A stretch of DNA of 64,000 bases, from contig NC_080423.1 of the NCBI RefSeq assembly GCF_029873635.1, positions 90,503,191 through 90,567,190 on the forward strand, written 5' to 3'. Origin of the DNA: Malania oleifera (Eukaryota; Streptophyta; Magnoliopsida; Santalales; Ximeniaceae). Of this stretch, positions 21,203-32,490 are shown in pieces; the stretch's first letter is position 1, and each line of letters begins with the position of its first letter. A program made the translations under genes and the position numbers. A model generated the notes under the pieces. The model was not told the DNA's origin. It ran no database searches and saw only the letters and a program-made list of their open reading frames with translations.

Positions 21203-23026
21203 TGTAAGAACCCGAACCGTGATAAATAGGTTTAAATTAATCAGAGAAGGATAAAATTGGAATTTGAACAGGCTTCGTCGACGAAGGCCATGCATCTCAC
21301 GTCGACGAAGTTCAGAGGCTCGTCGACGAGAAGAAGCCGAGGAGTTTTGGGAAACCGGTGATATCATGATTCGTCGACGAATCCATCGTCTCGTCAACAA
21401 GAAGACCATAGAGCCTCGTCCACGAGGACACCATCTCGTCGACAAGTTTGCATGAGTCAAAGGACTATAAATAGCATTTTTCATTGCTTAACCATTAAGA
21501 AAACTAAATCTTATCTCTCTCTCTCTCTCTCTAGAACTCTCCCTACTCTCTATCTCTCTAGATTTCTTCGTTGTTCATTGCTGGAATCGTAAATCTGAAG
21601 TTATCACGAGGATCGTGGAAGGATTTTCTATAAGTTCTACGGATCGGAATCCCGTAGATTTTCAGATTTTGGCAAAAAATCGAGGTAAGACTCGATTTTC
21701 AATTATGATTCAGTAGTTTTGAAGGGAACAGTCTTGTGAGTATATTTTGTACTGTGATTTGTAGGTTTTGGAACTCGGTTCATTGTTTAGGGGCCTTAGA
21801 GTTCAGGATTTGCTATTCGGGGGAAAGGTAAGAGGAATTGTGTTTATATCGGTTATTTTTGAAATCGGACTTGATGGAACTGTGGTCCATGGTCATGTGT
21901 ATGTTTTGGCTACTCATTTGGGGGGATCTAATGGGAAAAACTATGGGTTTTTCATGATTACAATTTTGGGAAAAAGGGGGGGCGACGGGCTGCATCCCTT
22001 GTTTTGTTGAAAACCAAGCGTATATGTTGATTTATACTGTGTTATAGGGATAGTTATGCCTTGACTTGTTTAAACTGTATTTGTTTGGAAAATCATGATT
22101 TGAGATTACCAAATGAGTGTGGTTTGTTTGGTTATATGAGCATGCATGTGTGTGTGTGTGTGATTGGTTGAAATGCTAGTAGGAACACGATTCTGAATTG
22201 TTCTAGGTACTGAGAGTGTCTAACTCTATATCCAAGGGTGTATGAAATCGCTGACCATAGATTGGTAGAGTATCCAACTCTATATCAGAGGGCGTGAGCC
22301 TATTTCGATAGATCAGGCCAAAGGGTGTGGATCCACCAGTTAGCGCTGGTACGATGCCATGGCAATCGGGGACTGACCATGTGCCGGTGGCGCCGTGTTA
22401 CGCTGGTTGGCTATAGGCCAACGCCGTTTGTCGCAGGCTAGCTTTGGGCCGATGGGTGTGATGACATTGGGATTCGCTGATCATGTGTGTGTGTGCTTGT
22501 AGGCACTATGTGAAATTAGTACTGGAACTGCATTTAACTGCGTGTATGTTGTATCATGATAACACTCAAATGTCACACACCAATATAACCTATGTTTTTC
22601 CTTACTGAGAGGTGTCTCACCCCTACTGTACGTACATTTTTACAGGTCCTTCAAATAACCGGAACTAGCTCCTTGATGTAGGGAGCGTAGTGGCCGGTAT
22701 ACTACGGTTAGCACTTGGGTAAGTGCTAGGACTGTGTTTTGATGGGTTGCCATTTTGTAATGTGTTGGGCACCCAATTGTATGTTATTTGATGGAACCTT
22801 GATTCTGTCCTTGTATAGACTCTGATATGATACTGCATATTTGTATATAGTAAGACTTTTTTCACTGCGTATATGATTGTGTTTGGATGTGTTTAGGGTG
22901 CCTGGGAACGCCACGAGGTCGGACCCTCATCCATTGTACTGTATCTATGGATGGTTTGTATGATATAGGGACAGGTTAGATTACATTTTCACCCCTGGGT
23001 CCCATTTCCGGGTTCGGGGTGTGACA
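21203..23026 (+). mobile_element. Solo LTR of the long-LTR gypsy family (TSD TAGAC)
   Basis: It starts TGTAAGAACCCGAAC and ends GGGGTGTGACA, with a perfect TAGAC repeat at 21198-21202 and 23027-23031. CGTCGACGA-type motifs are clustered at 21272-21450, followed by TATAAAT at 21466-21472 and a CT tract at 21515-21535. TTACTGAGAGGTGTCTCA is near 22602. It has diverged more than the other three copies: the CACAACCC box is not recognisable and the central array is replaced by sequence with GCCGTG/GCCGATGG-like pieces (22330-22460). It contains no coding sequence. Confidence 0.93.
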
Positions 23027-23031
23027 TAGAC

Positions 23032-24700
23032 CATGGCCCATCCTTTAAAAAAAAATAAAAAATAAAGCACTTGGCCCAAGCATTTTGAAATATGGGTCGA
23101 CCCAACCCTTTTCAAATAACTTGGGGCCAATTTTTTTAAAAACAAAACTTGGCCCGACTTTTTTCTAAGCAAAAACTCGGCCCAGACCTGATTTTCAAAA
23201 AGGGCCAAACCTAGATTTCAAAAGTGAGCCTCGGCCCTATTACCTAAAAATCCAAGCCAACATTTTTAAGCAATCCAAACCCAACTCCTTTTAAACTAGG
23301 GCCTGATCCCATCTTAAAGTAGCTTGAAGCCCATATTTTACAATACTCGAGGTCCAAGTGCACATTAAAGTCCACATGCCTGCATTGAATAAACCCAATG
23401 GGTTGACTCGCCTGGGTCGACCCAGATCATAACCTGATCCTTCGTAGGATCTAAGGTACGTGGACCATCATTAAAGAAAGGAATGGTTGAGGGAGGAATT
23501 GAATTAAATTAGTGGTCCACCAATGGTTGGCTTAATCATGAAACCTTTTCATTAGTCGATAGGTATTTTTCCAGAATTCTGGAAAAGTAGTTATTTAGGT
23601 TACATTGCATTCATGCATAATTTCATGCATAGCCAAGCACGATAGGCTGCATGCATGTTCATATCCCTATTTGTATATATTTGTGCACTAGTTACACCCA
23701 TGCATAAACACCAATTGCATAACATAATCATGCATTCCATGTTCAATTCCATAGTCATGCATGCATAGTCATCTCCAATAAGTCGGTAATCATATCCTAA
23801 TTTTCTGTAAAACCATGGTCCAAGGTGGTAGAATTGAGATCCGGGGTTCTAGTATTGAGCAGAGCAAGACGATCTCTCTACAAAGAAAGGTTAGGATCAT
23901 GGGGACCCATTGCGTGATCACAGTAGGAATGTAATAAATGTCATCAGATTGGAAGATTGATTGGTATTCAACTTCAGAAGTGAGCTCACATGATATAGAA
24001 ATGATATGCTTGATCACCTAAGGGTGATAACAAGAGGAATGCATCAATGTTTTTTATTTAAATCATTTTGAAATTGAATGAAATAAGAATGTCTTTCAGT
24101 CTCATCTCATCCCACCCTTCTCGAATCATCACCTTGTACATGCCCAATTTTGTCTATTTTTGCTTACATTTTGTGTAAGTGACGTAGGAAATGGTTTTGC
24201 CAAGATAAAGAATTTGGAGCTATTAGTTGGTTTTAGGAGTCTATTCAATGGGGCAAAAAAAAAGGGGGGGGGGATGATGAAGGAAAAGCCTCCGAGCTAG
24301 AAGACCTCCACTTCAAAACGTTGTTAAGGAACCTCATTGGGATGTGGATTTCAAAATGATGGAGAGTCGTAGGAGAAATATACAGAAATGACTTATCAAG
24401 CTTTGTCTTATATGCGTTTGAAGAAATCAATGAATAAAGTCTCTTGTCTTTGTTATCTAAGTTATGATTGGTGTCTTAAAAGTATAATGATTATATATTC
24501 TGATCAAATGAGGGGTGGTCATCTTTGGCCGACCAGTATTCCTATAAAAAATGGACCAAACAATGAGTCACCAATTGTTAACCAAGTTGAGCTTGAATGT
24601 TACACCAGTCTTTTCTTAAAAGTCAGTTCATCAGAAATTCAACTTGGGTTTGGGTCTCCTGGTGTTTGACAAATCATTTGAGGCAATGGTCACTACCAAA
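23032..24700 (+). other. Tat/Ogre-type internal non-coding sequence, right part
   Basis: Continues the leader after the solo LTR. 23035-23400 is rich in GGCCCAA/GGCCCGA words; 24480-24600 resembles, at low identity, sequence at 33060-33180 (GGTGG(T/C)CATC, TCCCTATAAAA, GAGTCA(C/T)CAATTG), linking it to the other Tat-type remnant. No supported reading frame; short frames here are stop-bounded noise. Confidence 0.5.
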
Positions 24701-26650
24701 GTGATGGCAGACCATTTTTCTGCTACTCAAAAGAAAGTCAAAGAAGAAATCCCTTGCAAGCCCTTTTTTAGTTTGAAAAAATTCAGTTCTTAATTAATCC
24801 GTCAAAGGATCACACCTCACACTATATTTGTCCCTATCAGTATAGTTGTCCCTATAGACCAAATATGCATCATAAAAGTGTATATTAAGGCATGCAATAG
24901 TGTTCATGACCCAAGAACATTTCATATCAAAACATAAGCCTTTAAGCGCTAGATATAATGTTTTGGGTATTCTCAAGAGCCTCGTTATTCAATAAATGAA
25001 AGTGATGCATATGGATCATTTATGTGCTTCCTATAGGGATGGATCTGAGCCTTTCTAAACAATTGATGATCATGATAGGATGAAGATTAATTATCTACTT
25101 GAGTTTTCACTCATCCTTTCAAAAAATATTTTAAAGTTAATTTCATCATAATCATCTCTAACACAAGGTTTTGGTTTGGGAAAAATCTTGTCGAAGTTTC
25201 GGCAGCATGCCGTCTGTAAATCAGACATTTCCCAAATTTTTCATACACCAAAACCTGATAAATTCAAGCAATCAATTCAAAATAGTAATTTGAGCATGCG
25301 AGAACCTATAATCCACTACCAGCATGCAATTCTCATCAACTGCATCCGCCATGCAAGAGGCTTTCAACACAGGCATGCAATCTAGTAGTATAATCAATAG
25401 ATGATATTAAAGGATAAACTATCCGTTATAAGATATACTCATTTAACGCATAATGAATAGTAGGAATTCAGTACTTTTCATATGAAGGCATATGGGCATG
25501 AAAGACAAAAATTCATGAGAGCATTTAATGTATATATATTTATGAAGAGAAATGCTTCCCCTGAGTTATGCACTTATTCAATTTATGCCTTTTTCATTTT
25601 CTAGTTCTTTAGCCAAGAGTTTTAGGATTTTCAATGAATTTAGACTTGGCATGAATTCTTAGGCTTAACGAACCAGAAGGTTACAATGATTATTTCTTTG
25701 AGAGTTCTAAGCCTATATTGCCTCTTTTCTTATGATTTACAATACGTGAGAGGCACCGAGTTGGAATAGCTTTTGATTTAAACTGCATGAGCATAGGTCT
25801 ACTTGTATATTCATTTAGATTGAGACCTAGGCAACCAATTTGGTCATTCAACTCATTTCTAAGTATATAAAGCTCTAAAGGATATGACTTAACGTTTTGA
25901 GAGCTATGTGTGTGAAGTAAATTAAATACTCTCAAGGATTAAAATTTATGTTAAGTTTCAAGAGTATTCATTATGAGTGGACATTTTCAAAAATGTTATC
26001 GTGCTTAGCAATGATGTTCAGGTATGTGCAAAGAGCGTCTAGGGGAGTACGAATTTTGAAAACAACTTTTTGAATGGTGGAATGTATCATTTAGATATAA
26101 TTATAATTATGAAGCAAAAATACAACTAGTGAGAGAAGGGACCTTACCGTATATGAACGTGGTTTTGTAAGGATTTCCTATGGATGGGATGGTGAACCAA
26201 AATTAGAGGATTTACAATTTAAACTCAAAGGGACCAATCCCCTAGTGGATACCTCTAATTTGGTTATAGTTATGAGAAGCACTCAATATATATTAGTCAT
26301 TTATGATCAATAGTGCTTTAAGCCTAGAGTTATTTGGCATTTTAGGCTTTTAAGATGAGTTTAGGACAAGATGTTTAAATAAAAGAATTTATTTCCTAAA
26401 ACTCAAACTTGTGCAATGGACAGAATATGCTTAACTTTAGATATTCATATTTAAGCGTGAGTCAAACAATTTGAATTATTTACCAGGCAAATAATACTTT
26501 GTCCATTTGGAAGTAGATTTCATTCAATTATGCTACAGCCAATGTTTTCATATTTTATCCAATCATCATGATATTTCTTCATTAAGTGATTAGATTGGAT
26601 ATTTTTCATGACTTTTCGTATTGGCTAAATTTTCAAAGAATTTTAAGTAC
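24701..26650. other. Unassigned AT-rich non-coding sequence
   Basis: No gene, primer site or clear terminus was found on either strand. A segment near 25190-25240 (GTCGAAGTTTCGGCAGCATG) looks like a piece of a plant LTR I have seen only in general form. It may be the lost 3' portion of the SIRE-type element to its right or flanking older repeats. Confidence 0.5.
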
Positions 26651-26689
26651 GCACCACTTCCCGAGTCGATAATCATCACTACCCCCTAA

Positions 26690-28029
26690 ACTTAATCCTA
26701 AGATCTAAGGAAGAATTAACTAATTTGATAATCTTAATTTAAATCCATTTTTCCTTAGGTCCTATGGGGTTTGCTTTCATGATCACCCATATCATTTCTT
26801 TGCTTAAACCTCTAGCACTTCTAGATGAATAAATGTACATGATGTGCCCTTTTCTTTTACCGTATAAGCATATTTTATGTGCATGTGAAAAACTTTGCTT
26901 ATTTACACTAGATGAGGCATGCAGACAAATATGGGTTTTAAAAGATGAACCATTTTTGAAAGAAATAATTTTTTTTACTCCAAAAGGTTTTACATGATTA
27001 TTCTTTTCATTTTTAGCTTTGGGTGTAAGTTTAGAATAATCATCTATGTAAGAATAAGCAGATAATTTTCAATATTTTCTTAATCTTTCTCTTTTCTAAT
27101 GTGACATGATAGTCTTTTAGATTTTCTAATTGTGCTGCCAACTTTTTACTTTTGTTTTTCAGAAAGATTTTTTGCTTAGACATCCTAACTGTAATCTTAT
27201 GAGCATTAAGGAATTTTCCTTTCGGTTTCTCATAAGATATCATGTTTCCAAAATTTGATGCACATGATTCAACATAAGATTTAATACATTCATTTTCACA
27301 TATATCATTGCATGCATCATTAACAAATTTATCACAAAATAAAACAGATGATTCATTCTATAATATATTGCAACACTCAATAAAAGAATCATCACATGCA
27401 TCATTAAAAGAATTATTGTGATATTCAACAAATGATTCAACATTTGACACATCGCATGATTTGGCACAAGAATCATCACAATAAACATCACATGAATTAA
27501 TACATGCGTCATTGTCAAAGCAGTCATTTGAGGCAACTGATGGTTCAACATAAGATATATCATAAGTTTCAGTATAAGAATCATCACATGCTTCATTACA
27601 TGAATCAGTAAATGAGGTAGGGTAAGATTCATAGACCTCATCATCTACTAATGCAACCTGCTCATGATTAGCCATTACCTGATCATCGTTTGGAGTGGCA
27701 ATTTATTTTTCCTAGGTCTTTCCATATCTCTTTTCGAGTTCATCCCAAATATCCTTAGCACTTGTACATGCCATAAACTCAACAAAAATATTAGAATCTA
27801 AAGCACAGTATAATAAGTCCATGGCATATGAATTTGCATATATTAAATTAATATCATTTTCTACCGATATACAAATTCCTTTGACAATCACTTGTCAAGC
27901 CATCGAGTCCATTGATTTTATAAATGTGCCCATTCTAATTTTCTAGGTGGTGTAATCGGCACCACAAAATAATGGAGGACTGGAAGGTGATCGTCCCTCT
28001 CCGAATGGGGATACACCAAATTGAGTCAT
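26690..28029 (-). pseudogene. gag: SIRE-type Copia gag with coiled-coil part and zinc knuckle
   Basis: Starts at the ATG complementary to 28027-28029 (MTQFGVSPFGEGRSPSS), followed by the Copia gag fold with IRMGTFIKSMDSMA, VEFMACTSAKDIWDELEKRY. Two or more Trp codons have become TAG or TGA (YTT-stop-KIRM; DSMA-stop-QVIVKG), as has a codon near 27713. 27675-27358 is an acidic Asp/Cys/Ser-rich repeat stretch; 27243-27040 is Lys-rich and probably coiled coil; about 26960-26700 gives a decayed knuckle (CLYGKRKGHI) and NPIGPKEKW. The layout fits SIRE-type gag: the knuckle and the P-K-x-x-K-W segment come at the C-terminus. Inactive. Confidence 0.85.
27358..27675 (-). repeat. Asp/Cys/Ser-rich repeat inside the SIRE-type gag
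   Basis: Translated on the minus strand this 105-residue stretch repeats short units of the form D-x-C-x-x-x-C-D-D-S and S-C-D-V-x-x-(V/D). In DNA it is a degenerate array of ATGATTC/ACATGA-like words. Such a Cys/Asp-rich expansion is not a part of gag I recognise. It probably arose by slippage of a short coding unit. Confidence 0.6.
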
Positions 28030-28068
28030 CTCGATCTTTTAGCAAAAACGTTTAGGTCAATGCTACGA

Positions 28069-28081
28069 GGCTCTGATACCA
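28069..28081 (-). other. Primer-binding site (initiator tRNA-Met type)
   Basis: The minus strand reads TGGTATCAGAGCC two bases inside the LTR border at 28084, giving the orientation of the SIRE-type element. Confidence 0.9.
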
Positions 28082-28083
28082 AT

Positions 28084-30140
28084 TGTTAGCTTTGTCGTGA
28101 TCCCAAAAGGGGGGGTGAATTGGCATTTTTAAAATTTAATCCCTAGGTAAATATTCTAACATCAGTATATTCACAACCCTATGGTCAATCTAGTGCAAGT
28201 AATGAAAATGTATACTAGAAAGTAAATAGAGCAGTTTAATCAAACAGACATGCACCACAGAACAATAAAGTAAAGGTGACACGCAGAAATGTTATCGAGG
28301 TTCAGCTAAATGCCTACGTCCCCGCCTTGGCTAACAAGCACAAGGATTACCACTATACTTGCTCACTTAAATGGGTGGAGCGGCACCTATACAAATTAGG
28401 TCAATTAGCACAAGGCTGACCTCAACCTTTACAACCAAGTCAATTAACACAGGGCTAACCTCAACCTACACAATCCTTACCGGACTGAATTACCGCCTCC
28501 TCAGGCCACTCCTAGAAATACAACAATATTATCTCAAATAGATGGTACAGAAATAGTGCTTTCACGTAAAGCAGATATGTACCCAAATACACGCATTCAC
28601 ATACACATCAATGATATGGATATAGTATAAGCTCAGTGATGCAAATTTTGTGCAATCAACACTTAATACAATATAATCAATAAGATGCTCAAGAGTATTC
28701 AACACAAGCAATATTTTGGAATCTAGACAATATACTTCAATAGCCGATCATATTCCAAATATACGAATCAGATAATCAAACTAGTTCAATAAAAAATTTT
28801 TCAATGAAAGATGCACAATACTAGTTTGAAAATATTTGCTTGTTTGAAAAAATCTTTGCACAACAAAAACAAAACTATTGGACACTTGTAATAAGATGCA
28901 AATATCCTAAGCTTACTAGGTTATCCCAACACAAAATTTATAGAGTGAAAATTTGTGGGATAAACCTAAACTAAACTCCCCAAAAATAATATCTCAATCA
29001 CACAAGCACACTAGGAGTATTAGCAACCTCTACTAATTAATAACCCAAGCAAGAACTCTCACAAAGCTCTTACAATACCATGATTTATCAAAGGATATTT
29101 GAGGGTATTTGAGCAAAGTGGGATTTTGAAATAGAGAGGATTTTATTAATGATTTTCTGCTAATCATGCACTAATCTTGCAAATGAACTCATATTTATAG
29201 CCAGGGATAAAAATATAACCGTTTGCGATATGATGGGAATAATTAAAAAAGTCCCAAATGATTAAAATGCAATTAGCTCAAAATAACCCTATTTACCTGC
29301 GGTTAAACTATTTTTAATCGGGCAAGGTTTGGGTGGCTGAACCTTGGTTCGGTCGCCTGACCTGACTTAGTAACAAAATGTGTTCAACGTAGTTCGGTCG
29401 CCCGGATGGTGCTTCGGCAGCCCGAATTAAAGTCAGTAGCATTTGTTCATGACTTCGGGTGCTCGGTCCAATGTTCGGTGGCCTGAACCCATGTGTTTGG
29501 TCGCCCGAGGGCCTTTTTGAACTAAAATGGTCGGTCGCCCAAATTGGTGAACTGTCCCTTTCAAGGCATTCGAGCGCCTGAGGAAGATAAGCACATTAAA
29601 AGTTCGGTCACCCGAGAGCCCTGGTCAACTGTTGACTCGACCACATTTCGGGCACCCGAGAAGTTTTGTACTCCAAGGGTTCGGTCGCCCGAGCACTCTC
29701 AAGTTGCTTAGAAATATTCAATTTAAGCACAGATTTAACACTCATATATATTATATGATATGTGTGTGAGTGTTGGGACCTATAGTCATACTAGGGTCTT
29801 TACTAATGCCATTATGAGATAGTTCCAAAAATCCGGCGTCGGTCGACCGAAAGGTCATTCAACCCCTATGGTCATTCTATGGTCATTTTGAGCTTACCAT
29901 ATATCCAATATGCATGATGTGCAAGTAAGGGAAAATACAAACAACATCCTAAGTTACTATTACAGACCCATATTACAAATATTGAATTCACAATTACAAA
30001 CAAAAAGTCTTCAGGGTCTTCTAGTTGCTTCAAGTGTCCTTCCTTGGGATATTCATTTAAGCCTGCACAAACACTTGAAAACCATCAAATACCTAAGTAT
30101 TTGTCATTATCAAAACTGAGTGTGACCTATAAGGTCAACA
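28084..30140 (-). mobile_element. SIRE-type 5' LTR
   Basis: The LTR begins TGTTAGCTTTGTCG on the plus strand and ends AAGGTCAACA at 30140. In its own direction it starts TGTTGACCTTATAGG with TTTTGATAATGACAAAT close to the start, matching the solo LTR at 16794. On the plus strand 29320-29700 holds about ten copies of TTCGGTCGCCCGA-like motifs, the same kind seen in 17205-17400. The region 28290-28510 has GTCCCCGCCTTGGC and repeated ACAAGG/CAAGTCAATTA(G/A)CAC pieces typical of the transcribed part. Confidence 0.88.
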
Positions 30141-30145
30141 CATCT

Positions 30146-31310
30146 CATTAAGATAATGTTGAGCATTACATCTGTATATACAAATAAGGCAAGGTCATAG
30201 GGGCTTGTCCCATTTAAGTTGCATTTCAATATTTTCATGGTTAGATAGAGAGAAACAGAGGTTGTATGAGTCTTTACGTTAAGTCCTTCGTAGTCCATCT
30301 CATTTGCCATATTGTTAGGGTTGATCACTACATACATCATTAGAGTAGAGTATTATGGGTTATCCATCGTTGAGCTTCATTTTAAATCTTCCTCATTAGA
30401 ATAGTCAAAACTAGGGGGTTTGTCGAGCTCTCCAATCTGGTTTGGTTTATTTGGATTCTATCTTGCTAATTCCCTTAGTTGGTGAAGCTGGGGAAGCCCA
30501 TAACATGCCAACCTTTCCTCTTTTTTTTTTTTGATAAGGTATACCTTCGCATATTTATGGGCTTTCCTCTCAATCATTGATATGCATACACACATTTCTT
30601 TCGTATACATTCATTAGCCTTTGAAAAAGCACAATCATGTTCTCCATATCAATAGTTATAGGACTTCATTCGCATGGTCTATGCATCATTGTCATCTGCA
30701 TCAATAAAAGTAAGGTACTTCAGGCCCAGTCAGTCATATTTTCTTAAAATAAGTATTGTTTTGAAAAAACCATCCTTTAAAGGATCATATTTTGATTCAT
30801 CACCATTTAGCCCTTTATTTCATGATCTTATATTCTTAAAATAAAGCTTCCCAATTTCATTTTTTCAAAAAAAAAATCAACCAAAATTGCACCTAAACAA
30901 AAGCATACTGCTAGGTTTTCTTGCGAAGTCCAATCCAGACCCAATCAAGAACAACTATATGATTTATAATGGTTTAACACATCAATAATTTAGATAGAAA
31001 TAATGCTGTGTAGAAAAGGGTGGATGTCATATAAGGGAATTTCGACCGAATTCTAGAGATATTGAGGAATATAAACAAGTCAAAAGCCCTAGAAGTGGTA
31101 GACGCGACTACCATCTCTGCCCCTGTTTATAGTATAAATTTTGCATTATCTTCCTGTATAGCCAAACTAGAAAAGGATTAGCATCTCCTTAACACTTTTG
31201 TGTTCCCACCACCGGTAATTACACTACAACCTACGCCCTTTGTGCCCCAACTAGGTTTCAATAAAGAACTTTCGAACAAAAGATGAAGACAACTCCTCAT
31301 ATGAGAGAGT
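30146..31310. other. Non-coding; probable Tat/Ogre-type leader
   Basis: No supported gene. Because a Tat-type gag follows on the plus strand at about 31320, this is probably its decayed leader or spacer. A T-run occurs at 30520-30531. Confidence 0.45.
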
Positions 31311-31319
31311 ATATCTTGA

Positions 31320-32490
31320 TAGTAGACAAGATTAAACTCTTAAAGAGGAAACTCATGGATTTTCATGGAAAGGATAGCCTCAATGATTTGGATATAAAAA
31401 GCATATGTTGAAATCCTAAGGTGTTCATCTCGCCAAAGTTCAAAATTTCAGACTTTGAAAAACACAACGAGCGTGGATGCCTTAGAATGCATCTCATAAT
31501 ATACAGCCAGACTATGACACCATATAAGAGTAACGAGCCTCTTATGATGTAATGTTTTCAAAGCAGTTTGGTCAATTTTGGTTGGTACATTCAAGTAAAA
31601 AGAAACCAGGTTTAAACTTAAAACGAGTTGATTAAAGAATTCCTCCAATATTTTCAATTCAACACTAATGTGGCTCTTGATAAAGATGAACTCCATCGAA
31701 TGGAAAATAAATATGATGAAACTTTTAAGGATTATGTGCAACAGTGGTGTGAGGCAGCATTTCAAGTGCATCCCCCTTTGATTGACTTAGAAATGGTTCA
31801 AACATTTGTGGTACTCTAAAAAGGACATACTTCAATAGAATGATTAGGACTACAACCAAAAGTTTTTACAAAGGTGGTGATACAGGGTAATCAGATAAAA
31901 GATGCTATCAGAAGCTGCAAGTCACCTACATGACTGGATAAATAAGCTGACACCAAGAAAATTTCTTTTTAGAAGAAAGGAAAAAGGGTTGAAGAGGTTC
32001 AAGCAGTAACTACAGGTTCTTCAAGAGGAAAATCCCATCAATACTACTCTCAACAACAGCCTCAAATATTGTTTTGTTGCATTCCAAAATCCCGTGACAT
32101 TCCCTACTCAAGCTCTAATAAATAATACCCCCTATGAGTGCAATCTTAGCGATGACCCCACAGGTTCAGGTAGCTAATCAGATAAGGCCAAAAAGAGATA
32201 AGATGGTGATTTAGTCCATCCAAATGACTTATGTTGATCTTTATCCACAATTCAAGAGCAGAAGCTGATTGGCTCAGAGGTGCCACCCCAAGTTAGAAAC
32301 TTGTTGCCCAAGTGGTTCAATTCAAATGATAAATTCACTTTTGACATGGAAGCTAGTAGCCATTCTATCGAAAATTTCTAGCAGGTGAAGAATCATGTCC
32401 AACATTTGAGGAATGTAGGGTTGCTAGATTTTGAGAAGCTTGAATTAAAGGAGTAGTCAAATATGGAGGAAAACTTGTTACCCTAGCATC
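31320..32490 (+). pseudogene. gag: Tat/Ogre-type gag remnant
   Basis: Plus-strand translation gives PKFKISDFEKHNERGC near 31430, then ELIKEFLQYFQFNTNVALDK and DETFKDYVQQWCEAAFQVHPP (31628-31819), a good match in order and spacing to the capsid region of Tat/Ogre gag, and after several stops and frame changes, YVDLYPQFKSRS, SHSIENF and GLLDFEKLELK up to about 32460. The last region corresponds to the C-terminal part of gag, where a histidine-containing S-T-E-x-C segment is normally found. Many stops make it clearly inactive. Protease, RT and integrase were not found downstream. Confidence 0.78.

Larger units (their letters stand above)
26650..30140 (-). mobile_element. SIRE-type Copia element, gag and 5' LTR (pol missing)
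   Basis: Minus-strand element with a 2057-bp 5' LTR (28084-30140), a primer-binding site (28069-28081) and a gag that starts 40 bp downstream. Gag fades out near 26690; no protease, integrase or RT was found to its left, so the element is truncated. The bases outside the 5' LTR are CATCT (30141-30145); the matching repeat at the other end was not found. Confidence 0.85.

Noticed and set aside
27240-27644. 134-codon Met/Leu-rich minus-strand frame
   Set aside because: Shadow frame over the Asp/Cys repeat of the SIRE-type gag.
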